DNA of 64,000 nucleotides. Source: Pseudooceanicola sp. GTDB lineage: Bacteria > Pseudomonadota > Alphaproteobacteria > Rhodobacterales > Rhodobacteraceae. A program made the translations under genes and the position numbers. Below the pieces are notes generated by a model. It saw only the letters and a list, made by a program, of their open reading frames with translations. It did not search any database and was not told where the DNA came from. Every line of letters begins with the position of its first letter. Positions within the stretch are counted from its first letter, which is position 1. Of this stretch, positions 1 through 8,740 are shown piece after piece. The DNA is taken from assembly GCF_029213205.1 (NCBI RefSeq), contig NZ_JARGNH010000005.1, positions 62,001 to 126,000 of the forward strand, read 5' to 3'.

Positions 1-200
1 TGGAGAATGGGCTGCCATTTCCAGCGCGGATAGTCGATTACCCGGCGGTCAGACAGGAATTCATTCAGATAGCGCCGCATTGACCAGTAATCGGTGGCGT
101 CCGGGGTGCCGAGATTGGCAATCAGAACGCCGACCTTTTCGCGCGGCAGCGCGGGGTGATTCGCGGGCGCATGGGGTGGGCGGCTGGCGTCGGCTGGCAT
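1..200 (-). CDS. hemH: Ferrochelatase, N-terminal part
   Basis: Only the first 66 codons are in the window; the gene runs off the left edge. Ferrochelatase inserts ferrous iron into protoporphyrin IX, the last step of haem synthesis, at the inner membrane. The translation contains the family's N-terminal signature: [18 protein letters not shown] at about residues 24-41, followed by a [12 protein letters not shown] stretch. The start is the ATG read leftward from position 200, after a short Pro/His-rich lead typical of alphaproteobacterial HemH. The catalytic His and Glu lie outside the window. Identification rests on this N-terminal match alone but the signature is distinctive. Confidence 0.9.
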   Translation of the reverse strand, partial: MPADASRPPHAPANHPALPREKVGVLIANLGTPDATDYWSMRRYLNEFLSDRRVIDYPRWKWQPIL

Positions 201-250
201 CTTGGTTCTCCTGATCGTCCTGGCCGCAGATAGAGTCTTTTGCCGCCCGG

Positions 251-1072
251 TCAATCCTTGAGCGGCGTTTCCGTTGCCCCGAGCGCTGAGGCGAGGCGAT
301 GGGTCGCGCTGCCGGGACGCAGCGGCTGTGGCTGGCTGTCGTCGGGGGCCCAGCCGGACAGGTGGATGATTTCGAAGGTGGCGCCAATGCGCCCGTCGGC
401 ATTGGCGTGCGCCTCGGCATAGATCTCGGCGGCGCGGGTCAGCACCGCGCGCCGGGTCGGGCGCCGCAGCCGGTGCTGCAGCGCATTCGCCTCGCCCATC
501 GCCCGCAGGTCGCGCATCAGGTGAAAGGCGCTGTCATAGGTGACGCTCAACCGGTCGCAATCGGCCACCGGCAGGGCCAGGCCGGCGCGCTGCATCAGCC
601 CACCCAGGTCGCGGATTTCGGCCATTGGCGCCACTCGGGGCGACAGGCCGCCGGTGATCTGACTCTCAGCTTCGGCCAGCGTGGCGCGCAGTTCATGCAG
701 GGTCTGCCCGCCAAACAGGCAAGCCAGCAGCAAACCATCCGGGCGCAGGGCGCGGCGGGCCTGGATCAGCTGTCCGACGGGGTCAGAGGACCAGTGCAGC
801 CCAAGCGCGTGAATCGCCAGATCATGGGCGCCGGGCGTGATGGCCAGCGTGTCGGTATCGGCAATGGCCCGCGGGTTCGGCAGGCCCAGCCCGGCGGCCC
901 AATAGGAGGCGAAAGGGCCAATGATCAGCGGCGTCGTAAACGTCCTGTTAACCATGGCGAGGCGAGCCTGAATATCGTCCATCGCCCGGTCATGCAGAAA
1001 CAGGGCCTCGGGCCGCGCGCGGGCGCGGTTGCGGGTCAGGGCGGTGGGGTCGGACAGGCGCGGTGTGGTCAT
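251..1072 (-). CDS. SAM-methyltransferase-like protein (BioC / NDUFAF5-like)
   Basis: A 273-residue protein starting at the ATG read leftward from 1072; the longer open frame upstream overlaps comF on the other strand and is not coding. Residues 80-125 ([17 protein letters not shown], then [16 protein letters not shown]) match the post-motif region of class I methyltransferases of the BioC/NDUFAF5 group. The glycine-rich SAM motif is weak ([12 protein letters not shown] at about 50-61), so methyl transfer is not certain; NDUFAF5 itself is known as an arginine hydroxylase of complex I. It is divergent from comF, with about 25 bases between starts. Confidence 0.72.
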   Translation of the reverse strand: MTTPRLSDPTALTRNRARARPEALFLHDRAMDDIQARLAMVNRTFTTPLIIGPFASYWAAGLGLPNPRAIADTDTLAITPGAHDLAIHALGLHWSSDPVGQLIQARRALRPDGLLLACLFGGQTLHELRATLAEAESQITGGLSPRVAPMAEIRDLGGLMQRAGLALPVADCDRLSVTYDSAFHLMRDLRAMGEANALQHRLRRPTRRAVLTRAAEIYAEAHANADGRIGATFEIIHLSGWAPDDSQPQPLRPGSATHRLASALGATETPLKD

Positions 1073-1096
1073 GGCGGCCAGAATAGAAGGGCGGGG

Positions 1097-1819
1097 ATGA
1101 ATATTCAAACGGCTCTCAGGGTTCTGTATCCGCCACGCTGCCTGACCTGTGGCGAAATCGTCGACAGCGATCAGGGCCTCTGCGGGCCCTGCTGGCGCGA
1201 GACACCGTTTATCACTGGATTCACCTGTGATCTCTGCGGGCTGCCGTTGCCCGGTGGCGGGCCGGGTGAAATTGCCCATTGTGATGAATGTCTTTCGCGC
1301 GCCCGGCCCTGGGTGCAGGGGCGGGCGGCGATGCTCTATGACGGCAATGGGCGGCGGCTGGTGCTGGCGCTGAAACATGGCGACCGGCAGGATATGGTGG
1401 CGCCCTGCGGTCATTGGCTGGCGCAGGGGCTGCGCGGGCTCGACCTGAGCGGGGTGCTGATCGCGCCGGTGCCGCTGCACCGTTGGCGGCTGATCCGGCG
1501 GCGCTACAACCAATCGGCGCTTCTGGCCCGGGCCTTGGCAGCCGAAATCGGCGCGGAATGTTGCCCGGATCTGTTGTGGCGCCCGCGTGCGACCCGGGCT
1601 CTGGAAGGGTTGGGGGCCGAGGCGCGGTTCGCGATGCTGGATAGCGCGATTGTGCTGGCCGAGCGAAACCGGGCGCGGATCAGCGGCCGTAAGGTGCTGC
1701 TGGTGGATGATGTGATGACCACCGGCGCGACTCTGGCCGCCGCCAGCCGCGCCTGTCTTGAGGCGGGCGCAGGCCCGGTATCGGTGGTGACTCTGGCGCG
1801 GGCGGCAAAAGCGGCTTAA
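1097..1819 (+). CDS. comF: ComF family phosphoribosyltransferase-like protein
   Basis: A 240-residue protein. The N-terminal third carries the ComF double zinc finger: four Cys-X2-Cys-type pairs (CLTC, CGPC, CDLC, and HCDEC) in residues 14-64. The C-terminal part is a type I phosphoribosyltransferase fold with the PRPP-binding motif VLLVDDVMTTGAT near residues 200-212. ComF proteins act in DNA uptake in competent bacteria; in alphaproteobacteria the role is less clear. The start is the ATG at 1097, chosen because the zinc finger begins just after it; the upstream frame is antisense to the methyltransferase gene. It probably shares a transcript with grxC. Confidence 0.88.
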   Translation: MNIQTALRVLYPPRCLTCGEIVDSDQGLCGPCWRETPFITGFTCDLCGLPLPGGGPGEIAHCDECLSRARPWVQGRAAMLYDGNGRRLVLALKHGDRQDMVAPCGHWLAQGLRGLDLSGVLIAPVPLHRWRLIRRRYNQSALLARALAAEIGAECCPDLLWRPRATRALEGLGAEARFAMLDSAIVLAERNRARISGRKVLLVDDVMTTGATLAAASRACLEAGAGPVSVVTLARAAKAA

Positions 1820-1851
1820 GTTCCGGCAACTACCTTGCTGTCGGAGGCCAT

Positions 1852-2112
1852 ATGAAACCCGTCGAAATCTACACCACGCCGTATTGTGGGTTCTGTCATG
1901 CAGCCAAACGGCTGCTGAAATCAAAAGGTGTGAGCTTTAGCGAAGTCGATGTGGCGCGCGAGCCGAACCGACGGGCCGAGATGATGCAGCGGGCCAATGG
2001 CGGACGCACGGTGCCACAGATCTTTATCGGCGACACTCATGTCGGTGGCTGTGACGAACTTTACGCCTTGGAGCAGGCGGGCAAACTCGACCCGCTGCTG
2101 GCCGAGGCATGA
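1852..2112 (+). CDS. grxC: Glutaredoxin 3
   Basis: An 86-residue glutaredoxin, the normal length for GrxC, a cytosolic glutathione-dependent disulfide and mixed-disulfide reductase. The active site is Cys12-Gly-Phe-Cys15 in a YTTPYCGFC context, instead of the common CPYC. The cis-proline and glutathione-binding segments are present as TVPQIFIGDTHVGGCDEL at about residues 58-75. The start ATG is preceded by GGAGG nine bases upstream. The stop overlaps the next ORF's start by four bases, so translation is probably coupled to the nitrilase-family gene. Confidence 0.95.
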   Translation: MKPVEIYTTPYCGFCHAAKRLLKSKGVSFSEVDVAREPNRRAEMMQRANGGRTVPQIFIGDTHVGGCDELYALEQAGKLDPLLAEA

Positions 2113-2942
2113 AGACCGCGCTGCTACAGATCACCTCTTCTGACATTCCGGAGGAAAATCTGGCGCTGGTGTCGGATCTCTTGCGCGAGGCAGCCGGACA
2201 GGGTGCCGGATTCGTGCTGACGCCCGAGGTCACCAATTGCGTCTCCGCCAGCCGCAGCCAGCAAGAGGCGGTGTTGTCTCAGCCCGCCGAAGACCCGTTT
2301 CTGGCGGTGATGCCGGATCTGTGCCGGGAGCTGGGGATCTGGCTGTTGCTGGGATCGCTTGGGCTAAAGACCAGCGACCCCGATGGCCGCTTTGCCAACC
2401 GGTCGTTCCTGATCTCACCCGAGGGTGCGCAGGTCGCCTGGTATGACAAGATCCACATGTTCGATGTGCAGGTCAGCGAAACCGAAACCTACCGCGAATC
2501 AGCAGGCTATCGGCCCGGCGACAGGGCGGTTCTGGCTGAGGCTGATTTTGCCCGGATCGGGATGAGCGTCTGTTACGACATCCGGTTTCCGCATCTCTAC
2601 CGCACCCTGGCACAGGCCGGGGCGCAGGTGTTGACGATTCCGGCGGCGTTTTCGCCGCTGACCGGACAGGCGCATTGGGAAAGCCTGCTGCGGGCGCGGG
2701 CGATCGAAACCGGCTGCTGGGTTCTGGCCCCGGCGCAATGCGGCACCCACAGTGTCAGCCGTGGCCGGGCGCGCAGCACCCATGGTCATGGCATGGTGGT
2801 CGCACCCTGGGGCGAGGTGGTGGTCGATCAAGGGATCGAGCCGGGCATCGCCTGTTTCGATCTCGACATCGCCCAGGTGGACGCGGCGCGCGGCAAGGTG
2901 CCGTCGCTGTCGCATGATCGGGAATTTCGGCTGGACCGATGA
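2109..2942 (+). CDS. Carbon-nitrogen hydrolase, Nit1/Nit2-like amidase
   Basis: A 277-residue nitrilase-superfamily enzyme with the full catalytic triad in place: Glu40 (LTPEVTN), Lys114 (WYDKIHMFD) and Cys155 (GMSVCYDIRFP). The C-D-I-R-F motif and length fit the Nit1/Nit2 branch, whose members hydrolyse deaminated glutathione or omega-amides such as alpha-ketoglutaramate. Being translationally coupled to glutaredoxin (four-base overlap) supports a deaminated-glutathione repair role, but this is inference. It also overlaps the following marR-type gene by four bases, making a three-gene operon. Confidence 0.88.
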   Translation: MKTALLQITSSDIPEENLALVSDLLREAAGQGAGFVLTPEVTNCVSASRSQQEAVLSQPAEDPFLAVMPDLCRELGIWLLLGSLGLKTSDPDGRFANRSFLISPEGAQVAWYDKIHMFDVQVSETETYRESAGYRPGDRAVLAEADFARIGMSVCYDIRFPHLYRTLAQAGAQVLTIPAAFSPLTGQAHWESLLRARAIETGCWVLAPAQCGTHSVSRGRARSTHGHGMVVAPWGEVVVDQGIEPGIACFDLDIAQVDAARGKVPSLSHDREFRLDR

Positions 2943-3379
2943 CCGACAGTTCAAATTCCCTGGCGGTGACGTTGTTCAGCGAGATCCTGACCTCGGACCA
3001 ACTGGTCCGCAACCGGCTGAGCCGGGTGTTGCCCAAGGGGATGGAGATTTCGCATTTCTCGGTTCTCAATCATCTGGCGCGGTCCGGCGAGGAACGCAGC
3101 CCCGCGCAATTGGCCAAGACCTTTCACGTCACCCGGGGGGCGATGACCAACACCCTGAACCGGCTGGAACTGTCCGGTTACATCCACATCCGCCCCGATT
3201 GGGACGATGCCAGGCGCAAGATGGTGGCCATTTCCCCCGCCGGGACCCTGGCCCGGGATACGGCGTTGAACGCGATCACCCCGATGGTGCATGCGCTGAT
3301 CGGCGACATGGGTGAGGACAAGGTCCGCGCGGCGCTGCCGATCCTGCGCGAATTGCGCCTGCGCCTTGCGGGCGACTAG
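2939..3379 (+). CDS. MarR family transcriptional regulator
   Basis: A 146-residue MarR-type winged-helix protein. The recognition region is ERSPAQLAKTFHVTRGAMTNTLNRLE at about residues 52-77, followed by the beta-wing with the conserved Asp-Arg-like stretch IRPDWDDARRKMVAIS. The start overlaps the amidase stop by four bases (ATGA), so it is the last gene of the comF/grxC/amidase run. Its ligand and targets cannot be read from sequence; autoregulation of this operon is possible. It converges with ubiG, with only about 12 bases between the stops. Confidence 0.88.
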   Translation: MTDSSNSLAVTLFSEILTSDQLVRNRLSRVLPKGMEISHFSVLNHLARSGEERSPAQLAKTFHVTRGAMTNTLNRLELSGYIHIRPDWDDARRKMVAISPAGTLARDTALNAITPMVHALIGDMGEDKVRAALPILRELRLRLAGD

Positions 3380-3391
3380 CGCAAATAGGCT

Positions 3392-4138
3392 CTATTCCGG
3401 GCGCAGCGCGGCGGTGACGTAATTCACCGACAGGTCGCGATCAGAAATCCGCCATTGCCAGGACACCGGGTTGAACAGGTATCCCTTGCGATCCACCGGC
3501 TCCAGCCCGGCGCGGCGCAGCAGGTCGAACAATTCGTCCGGGGTGATGAATTTCTGCCAGTCATGGGTGCCGCGCGGCAGCCAGCGCATGACGAATTCGG
3601 CCCCGACGATGGCCATGGCAAAGCTCTTGGGATTGCGGTTGATCGTCGAACACAGATGCAGCCCGCCGGGTTTCAGCAGGTCATGGCAGGCGCTGAGATA
3701 GGTCAGCGGGTCGGCGACATGCTCGACCACCTCCATATTCAGCACCACGTCGAATTGCTCGCCCGCCTCCGCCAGCGCCTCGGCGGTGGTGTGACGATAG
3801 TCGATCGTGAGCCCGGAGAGTTCGGCATGGATCTGCGCCACCGGGATATTGCCGGCGGCGGCGTCGGCCCCGACCACCTCAGCGCCGAGTCGCGCCATCG
3901 GTTCGCAGAGCAGGCCGCCACCACAGCCGATATCGAGAATCCGCAGCCCGGCAAATGGTTGCGGCTGCTGCAAATCGCGGTCGAATTCGGCGGCGATCTG
4001 GCTGCTGATATAATCCAGCCGCACCGGATTCATCATGTGCAGGGGCTTGAACTTGCCGGTCGGATCCCACCAATCGGCGGCCATCGCTTCGAATTTGGCA
4101 ACTTCGGTCGGATCGATAGTGGTCTGTGTCGCGCGCAT
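3392..4138 (-). CDS. ubiG: Ubiquinone biosynthesis O-methyltransferase
   Basis: A 248-residue class I SAM methyltransferase. UbiG carries out both O-methylations in ubiquinone synthesis. The family hallmarks are present: the N-terminal [18 protein letters not shown] lead, SAM motif [19 protein letters not shown] at about 67-85, [12 protein letters not shown] at about 130, and the lipid-binding-type segment [14 protein letters not shown] near residue 190. Length is normal. It is divergent from pip, with a 50-base shared promoter region. Confidence 0.96.
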   Translation of the reverse strand: MRATQTTIDPTEVAKFEAMAADWWDPTGKFKPLHMMNPVRLDYISSQIAAEFDRDLQQPQPFAGLRILDIGCGGGLLCEPMARLGAEVVGADAAAGNIPVAQIHAELSGLTIDYRHTTAEALAEAGEQFDVVLNMEVVEHVADPLTYLSACHDLLKPGGLHLCSTINRNPKSFAMAIVGAEFVMRWLPRGTHDWQKFITPDELFDLLRRAGLEPVDRKGYLFNPVSWQWRISDRDLSVNYVTAALRPE

Positions 4139-4188
4139 GGCCTATCTCTTGGGTAACCTCGGCATGTCAGCGTCTATATAGGACGAGA

Positions 4189-5160
4189 ATGGATAAATAC
4201 TCGGGCAAAAAGAGCGCAGTCCAATTTCTGCACCCGCCGATCGACCCGTTCGACCGGCGAATGCTGGACGTGGGCGATGGCCATTCGCTCTATGTTGAAC
4301 AATCCGGCAACCCCGAGGGGCAGCCGGTGGTGGTGTTGCATGGTGGTCCGGGGGGCGGCTGCAGCCCGGCGATGCGGCGTTATTTTGATCCGTCGTTTTA
4401 CCGAATCATCCTATTCGATCAGCGTGGCTGCGGTCGGTCACGGCCACATGCCAGCGTCGAGGCGAACACCACCTGGCATCTGGTCGGCGATATCGAACGG
4501 ATCCGCGAGGTTCTGGGGATCAAGGACTGGATCGTGTTCGGCGGCAGCTGGGGCGCGACCCTGTCGCTGATCTATGCTCAGACCCATCCCAGCCGGACCA
4601 AGCGGCTGGTGCTGCGCGGTGTCTTTCTGATGACGCGAGACGAGCTTGACTGGTTCTACGCGGGTGGCGCCGGACGGTTCTGGCCCGAGGTCTGGGCCCG
4701 GTTCGAGGGGCTGATCCCTGAGGCAGAGCGGGACGATCTGATCGCCGCCTATCACAAACGGCTGTTTTCCGGAGATATGGCCGAAGAGGTGCGCTATGGC
4801 CGCGCCTGGTCGCAATGGGAAAACGCGCTGGCCTCGATTGCCTCGAACGGTCAGGGCGGCGAGCCGCCGGGCGATTATGCCCGTGCCTTTGCCCGGCTGG
4901 AGAACCATTATTTCAGCCATGCTGGATTCCTGGCCGAGGATGGGCATATTCTGAACCGGATGGACCGGATCGCCGATATTCCCGGCATCATCGTGCAGGG
5001 CCGTTATGACATGATCTGCCCGCCGCGCATGGCCTATGAGCTGGCGGCGCGCTGGCCGCGCAGCGAATTGCGGATGATCCCGAATGCAGGCCACGCCCTG
5101 TCCGAGCCCGAAATCAGCGCCGAGCTGGTGCGGGCGATGAACCGGATTGCGATGGGGTAG
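4189..5160 (+). CDS. pip: Proline iminopeptidase
   Basis: A 323-residue alpha/beta hydrolase that removes N-terminal proline from peptides (peptidase family S33). HGGPGGG at residues 51-57 forms the oxyanion loop, FDQRGCGRS at 77-85 is a family signature, and the nucleophile is Ser120 in GGSWG. GRYDMICPP near residue 270 and NAGHALSEPE near 305 supply the Asp and His. The ATG at 4189 was chosen over the longer frame from 4126, which would overlap the ubiG start and matches no family sequence. Confidence 0.93.
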   Translation: MDKYSGKKSAVQFLHPPIDPFDRRMLDVGDGHSLYVEQSGNPEGQPVVVLHGGPGGGCSPAMRRYFDPSFYRIILFDQRGCGRSRPHASVEANTTWHLVGDIERIREVLGIKDWIVFGGSWGATLSLIYAQTHPSRTKRLVLRGVFLMTRDELDWFYAGGAGRFWPEVWARFEGLIPEAERDDLIAAYHKRLFSGDMAEEVRYGRAWSQWENALASIASNGQGGEPPGDYARAFARLENHYFSHAGFLAEDGHILNRMDRIADIPGIIVQGRYDMICPPRMAYELAARWPRSELRMIPNAGHALSEPEISAELVRAMNRIAMG

Positions 5161-5164
5161 GGCC

Positions 5165-5608
5165 TCAGGTCGCGGCGTCGGCGCGGAATTTTTTCCACAC
5201 GCCATTGGCGCGACCGATCACTTTGCCATCCGCAATGACCTGTCCTTCCATGAAGCACAGGCTTTTGGTTTCGCGGGCGATTCTCGAGTGCAGTTCGATG
5301 AACGCCCCGATTTCGCCTGCGCCCATGAAATCATAGCTGAAATGTATCGTTGCTGTCGGGGCGCCGTTGGAGTCGCGCACGATGCGGCCCAAGCCTCGGT
5401 CGGCCAGGGTCATCAACATACCGCCCTGCACGACACCGTTCAGGTTGCGGTGCCGGTCGGCGGCACGAAAACCGACGATTTGCGGCGCATCCTCGACGTT
5501 AAGAGCCCAGATCGGGCCGACCAGGCCGACGAACCCCTCATCGTCAACGAGCACCCAACTGTCGTTGGGGGGCATGTCGTCCTTGGTCGGAATTCTCTGG
5601 TGGTTCAT
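5165..5608 (-). CDS. PaaI-type hotdog-fold thioesterase
   Basis: A 147-residue hotdog-fold protein. The PaaI/YbgC-like region is NLNGVVQGGMLMTLADRGLG at about residues 58-77, with the Asp on the central helix and the G-G-M motif typical of acyl-CoA thioesterases; the second half has the expected ATIHFSYDFMGAGEIG strand pattern. Substrate is unknown, and the His-Gly-Gly of classical PaaI is Gln-Gly-Gly here. The start ATG at 5608 was preferred because upstream in-frame codons read through the rimP promoter region. It converges with pip, four bases apart. Confidence 0.8.
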   Translation of the reverse strand: MNHQRIPTKDDMPPNDSWVLVDDEGFVGLVGPIWALNVEDAPQIVGFRAADRHRNLNGVVQGGMLMTLADRGLGRIVRDSNGAPTATIHFSYDFMGAGEIGAFIELHSRIARETKSLCFMEGQVIADGKVIGRANGVWKKFRADAAT

Positions 5609-5752
5609 CGCTCTCTGTCCTTTGTTGCTGTCCCGCTCGGTCCGGGCCTCTAGCATGATCCCTGACCGGGTGGGAGAGGGCGGGCGAAGCTTGTGCATTC
5701 CTGTTTTGGCGACCGCGCCTTCCCCGGCCTGGGCCCGGTGCAGGAATGTGAC

Positions 5753-5781
5753 TTGCGCCGGGGGGTGATTCTGCCTATATC
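5753..5781 (+). promoter_or_regulatory. Predicted sigma-70 promoter of the rimP-nusA-infB operon
   Basis: TTGCGC at 5753-5758 and TATATC at 5776-5781 are separated by exactly 17 bases. It lies about 95 bases before rimP and just upstream of the leader terminator. The pattern is seen in the sequence; activity is inferred. Confidence 0.55.
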
Positions 5782-5835
5782 CGCCTCAACAGCGGCGCGC
5801 CGGGCTCTGGTCCAAAGCACCACCGACATAATCGA

Positions 5836-5857
5836 CGGGCCGCGCGCCCGTTTTTTT
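5836..5857 (+). terminator. Leader terminator / attenuator before rimP
   Basis: CGGGC, a five-base loop and GCCCG form a GC-rich hairpin at 5836-5850, followed directly by seven T residues. It lies between the predicted promoter and the rimP start, 17 bases from the ATG, so it terminates no upstream plus-strand gene. This position is what an attenuator would have; NusA autoregulation through leader termination is known in other bacteria. Confidence 0.6.
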
Positions 5858-5874
5858 GTGTCCAAAGGACTCCG

Positions 5875-6453
5875 ATGACCGACCTGATCGCCAAAGCAGC
5901 CATCGACCGGCGCCTGGCCGAAATCGTGACCCCCGTGATCGAAGATCTGGGCTTCGAATTGGTGCGCTTGCGCCTGACCGGTGGAAACGTGACGGCCAAG
6001 ACGCTGCAGATCATGGCCGAACGCCCCGGCGGCGGCATCGAAGTCGCCGAATGCGCCCGGATTTCCACCGCGATTTCGGCGGTTCTGGATGTCGAGGATC
6101 CGATCACCGACCCCTATACGCTGGAAGTGTCGAGCCCGGGCATTGACCGGCCGCTGACCCGGCTGAAGGATTTCGAGACCTTTGAAGGCTACGAGGCCCG
6201 GATCGAGACCAGTCAGATGATCGACGGGCAAAAACGCTTCAAGGGCGTGCTGGCCGGAGTCGAGGATGACGAGATCTTGATCAATATCGAGGCCGGGACG
6301 GTTGGGCTAAAGCTCGACTGGCTGGCGGATGCCAAGCTGGTCCTGACCGACGAGTTGATCAAGGAAATGCTGAAAGCCCGCAAAGACGCGGAAACCCTGA
6401 ACGAAGACGCCTTTGACGAGATCAAGGCCGATGATGGTTCCGAGGAGGACTAA
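5875..6453 (+). CDS. rimP: Ribosome maturation factor RimP
   Basis: A 192-residue RimP, needed for assembly of the 30S subunit. The N-terminal domain shows the signature [14 protein letters not shown] with ADECARIS-like and [21 protein letters not shown] motifs in residues 20-100, followed by the SH3-like C-terminal domain ([15 protein letters not shown]). The acidic tail is longer than in E. coli, as usual in Rhodobacterales. It is the first gene of the conserved rimP-nusA-ylxR-infB operon and ends five bases before nusA. Confidence 0.97.
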   Translation: MTDLIAKAAIDRRLAEIVTPVIEDLGFELVRLRLTGGNVTAKTLQIMAERPGGGIEVAECARISTAISAVLDVEDPITDPYTLEVSSPGIDRPLTRLKDFETFEGYEARIETSQMIDGQKRFKGVLAGVEDDEILINIEAGTVGLKLDWLADAKLVLTDELIKEMLKARKDAETLNEDAFDEIKADDGSEED

Positions 6454-6458
6454 GACCA

Positions 6459-8084
6459 ATGGCTATCACCTCTGCCAACCAGCTTGAGCTGTTGCAAACC
6501 GCCGAAGCCGTGGCGCGGGAAAAGATGATCGACCCCGTGCTGGTCATCGAAGCGATGGAAGAATCGCTCGCCCGGGCCGCCAAGAGCCGCTACGGCAGCG
6601 AAATGGACATTCAGGTGACCATCGACCGCAAGACCGGTCGCGCCCGCTTTACCCGGGTTCGCACCGTGGTCGCGGATGAAGATCTTGAGAATTATCAGGC
6701 CGAGATGACGGTTGAGCAGGCCAAGCAATACATGGCCGATCCCAAGGTGGGTGACGAGTTCGTCGAAGAGGTGCCGCCGGTCGAAATGGGCCGGATCGCG
6801 GCGCAATCGGCCAAGCAGGTGATCCTGCAAAAGGTCCGCGAAGCCGAACGCGACCGCCAGTTCGAGGAATTCAAGGACCGCGTCGGCACGATCATCAACG
6901 GTCAGGTCAAGCGCGAGGAATATGGCAACGTCATCGTCGATGTTGGGTCCGGCGAGGCGATTCTGCGCCGTAACGAAAAGATCGGGCGCGAGGCGTACCG
7001 CCCGAACGATCGCATCCGCTGCTATATCAAGGACGTCCGCCGCGAAGTGCGCGGGCCGCAAATCTTCCTGTCGCGCACCGATCCGCAATTCATGGCGGAG
7101 CTGTTCAAGATGGAAGTCCCGGAAATCTATGACAACATCATCGAAATCAAGGCCGTGGCCCGTGACCCGGGCAGCCGCGCCAAGATTGCGGTGATTTCCT
7201 ATGACAGCAGCATCGACCCGGTCGGCGCTTGTGTCGGGATGCGCGGCAGCCGGGTGCAGGCCGTGGTGAACGAACTGCAGGGTGAAAAGATCGACATCAT
7301 CCCCTGGTCCGAAGATGTGCCGACCTTCCTGGTGAACGCATTGCAGCCCGCCGAAGTTTCCAAGGTGGTGTTCGACGAGGAAGCGGAGCGAATCGAAGTG
7401 GTGGTGCCCGATGAACAGCTGTCGCTGGCGATTGGTCGGCGCGGTCAGAACGTGCGGTTGGCGTCGCAGCTGACCGGGCTCGACATCGATATCATGACCG
7501 AGGCCGAGGAATCCGAGCGTCGGCAGAAGGAATTCGAAGAACGCACCAAGCTGTTCATGGACACGCTCGACCTCGACGAATTCTTTGCGCAACTGCTGGT
7601 CTCCGAAGGCTTCACCAGTCTCGAAGAGGTCGCCTATGTCGATCAGGACGAATTGTTGGTGATCGACGGCGTCGATGACAGCACCGCCGCCGAACTTCAG
7701 GCCCGGGCCCGCGACTTCATCGAAGCCAAGGCCAAGGCGGCGCTGGCCCATGCCCGCGAACTCGGGGTCGAGGACAGCCTGATCGAATTCGAAGGCCTGA
7801 CCCCGCAAATGGTCGAGGCGCTGGCGGAGGACGGGGTGAAAACCCTCGAAGATTTCGCCACCTGCGCCGATTGGGAATTGGCGGGCGGCTGGACCACGGT
7901 GAACGGCGAGCGGGTCAAGGATGACGGTCTGCTTGAGAAATACGATATGTCGCTGGACGAGGCGCAACACTTGATCATGACCGCGCGGGTGTCGCTGGGG
8001 TGGGTCGATCCTGCCGATCTGGTGGCCGATTCTGCCGAAGCGGATGAAGAAGCGGATGAAACTGACGAGGAAGCCGAGGCCTGA
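6459..8084 (+). CDS. nusA: Transcription termination/antitermination factor NusA
   Basis: A 541-residue NusA, which binds RNA polymerase and nascent RNA to control pausing, termination and antitermination. Domain order: N-terminal polymerase-binding domain (1-130), S1 domain (about 135-200), KH1 with [14 protein letters not shown] near 258-271 and KH2 with [14 protein letters not shown] near 325-338, then two C-terminal acidic helix-hairpin-helix repeats ([20 protein letters not shown]-like and a second copy near 440), as in other proteobacteria. A short acidic tail follows. It lies in operon with rimP and ylxR. Confidence 0.98.
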   Translation: MAITSANQLELLQTAEAVAREKMIDPVLVIEAMEESLARAAKSRYGSEMDIQVTIDRKTGRARFTRVRTVVADEDLENYQAEMTVEQAKQYMADPKVGDEFVEEVPPVEMGRIAAQSAKQVILQKVREAERDRQFEEFKDRVGTIINGQVKREEYGNVIVDVGSGEAILRRNEKIGREAYRPNDRIRCYIKDVRREVRGPQIFLSRTDPQFMAELFKMEVPEIYDNIIEIKAVARDPGSRAKIAVISYDSSIDPVGACVGMRGSRVQAVVNELQGEKIDIIPWSEDVPTFLVNALQPAEVSKVVFDEEAERIEVVVPDEQLSLAIGRRGQNVRLASQLTGLDIDIMTEAEESERRQKEFEERTKLFMDTLDLDEFFAQLLVSEGFTSLEEVAYVDQDELLVIDGVDDSTAAELQARARDFIEAKAKAALAHARELGVEDSLIEFEGLTPQMVEALAEDGVKTLEDFATCADWELAGGWTTVNGERVKDDGLLEKYDMSLDEAQHLIMTARVSLGWVDPADLVADSAEADEEADETDEEAEA

Positions 8085-8109
8085 GGTCTCGGTGAACGGA
8101 GCCTGAGGC

Positions 8110-8733
8110 ATGACCCGCGGCGGAGCAAAGAAAGATCGGTCCGACGATTCCGAACGCAAGTGCATTGTCACGGGCGAGGCGGCGCCGAAGGCTGGGCTGA
8201 TCCGATTCGTGGTGTCGCCGGACGGGCAGCTGGTGCCGGACGTGCTGGAAAAGCTGCCGGGTCGCGGGATCTGGGTGACGGCGGAACGTGGCGCGCTGGA
8301 ACAGGCAGAGAAGAAAAAGCTGTTTGCCCGCGCCGCGCGGCAGCCGGTGGTGGTGCCAAAAGCGATCGCGGACCTTGTCGAAGGCGCCGTGGCACGCCAT
8401 CTGGTGGACTTGATCGCGCTGGCGCGAAAGTCCGGCGCGGCGGTATCGGGCTATGAAAAGGTCAAGGGCTGGCTCGAAACCGAACGGGCGCGAATCCTGA
8501 TTCAGGCCATTGATGGATCGGGGCGCGGCAAGTCAAAATTGTCCACCCCTGAGGGTGGGCGCTTTGTCGGATGCCTGACGGCGGATGAAATCGGACAGGC
8601 CTTTGGCCGCCAAACAACGGTTCATGCCGCTTTGGCGGCTGGCGGTCTGGCGAAACGTGTTGTAGATGAGGCGCAACGGCTCAAGGGCCTGCGTGCCGAC
8701 CCCGGCGGGCAAGCCCCGCCTGAAAGGAAGTAA
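8110..8733 (+). CDS. YlxR (DUF448) - L7Ae fusion RNA-binding protein
   Basis: A 207-residue protein. Residues 15-90 are a YlxR/DUF448 domain (CIVTGEAAPKAGLIRF, then GRGIWVT); residues 100-170 look like an L7Ae/L30e-type RNA-binding fold (ARHLVDLIALARKSGAAVSGYEKV). This two-domain form is standard in alphaproteobacteria, where the gene always lies between nusA and infB. The exact function is not settled: the fold binds RNA, and a YlxR nucleoid or tRNA-processing role has been reported in other bacteria. A stretch of 25 bases separates it from nusA and seven bases from infB. Confidence 0.9.
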   Translation: MTRGGAKKDRSDDSERKCIVTGEAAPKAGLIRFVVSPDGQLVPDVLEKLPGRGIWVTAERGALEQAEKKKLFARAARQPVVVPKAIADLVEGAVARHLVDLIALARKSGAAVSGYEKVKGWLETERARILIQAIDGSGRGKSKLSTPEGGRFVGCLTADEIGQAFGRQTTVHAALAAGGLAKRVVDEAQRLKGLRADPGGQAPPERK

Positions 8734-8740
8734 TACGTAG

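Noticed and set aside
6450-8171. Long 573-codon minus-strand frame opposite nusA
   Set aside because: Composition is rich in His/Gly/Asp from reversed codons with no family match; it is a shadow of nusA, typical of high-GC genes.
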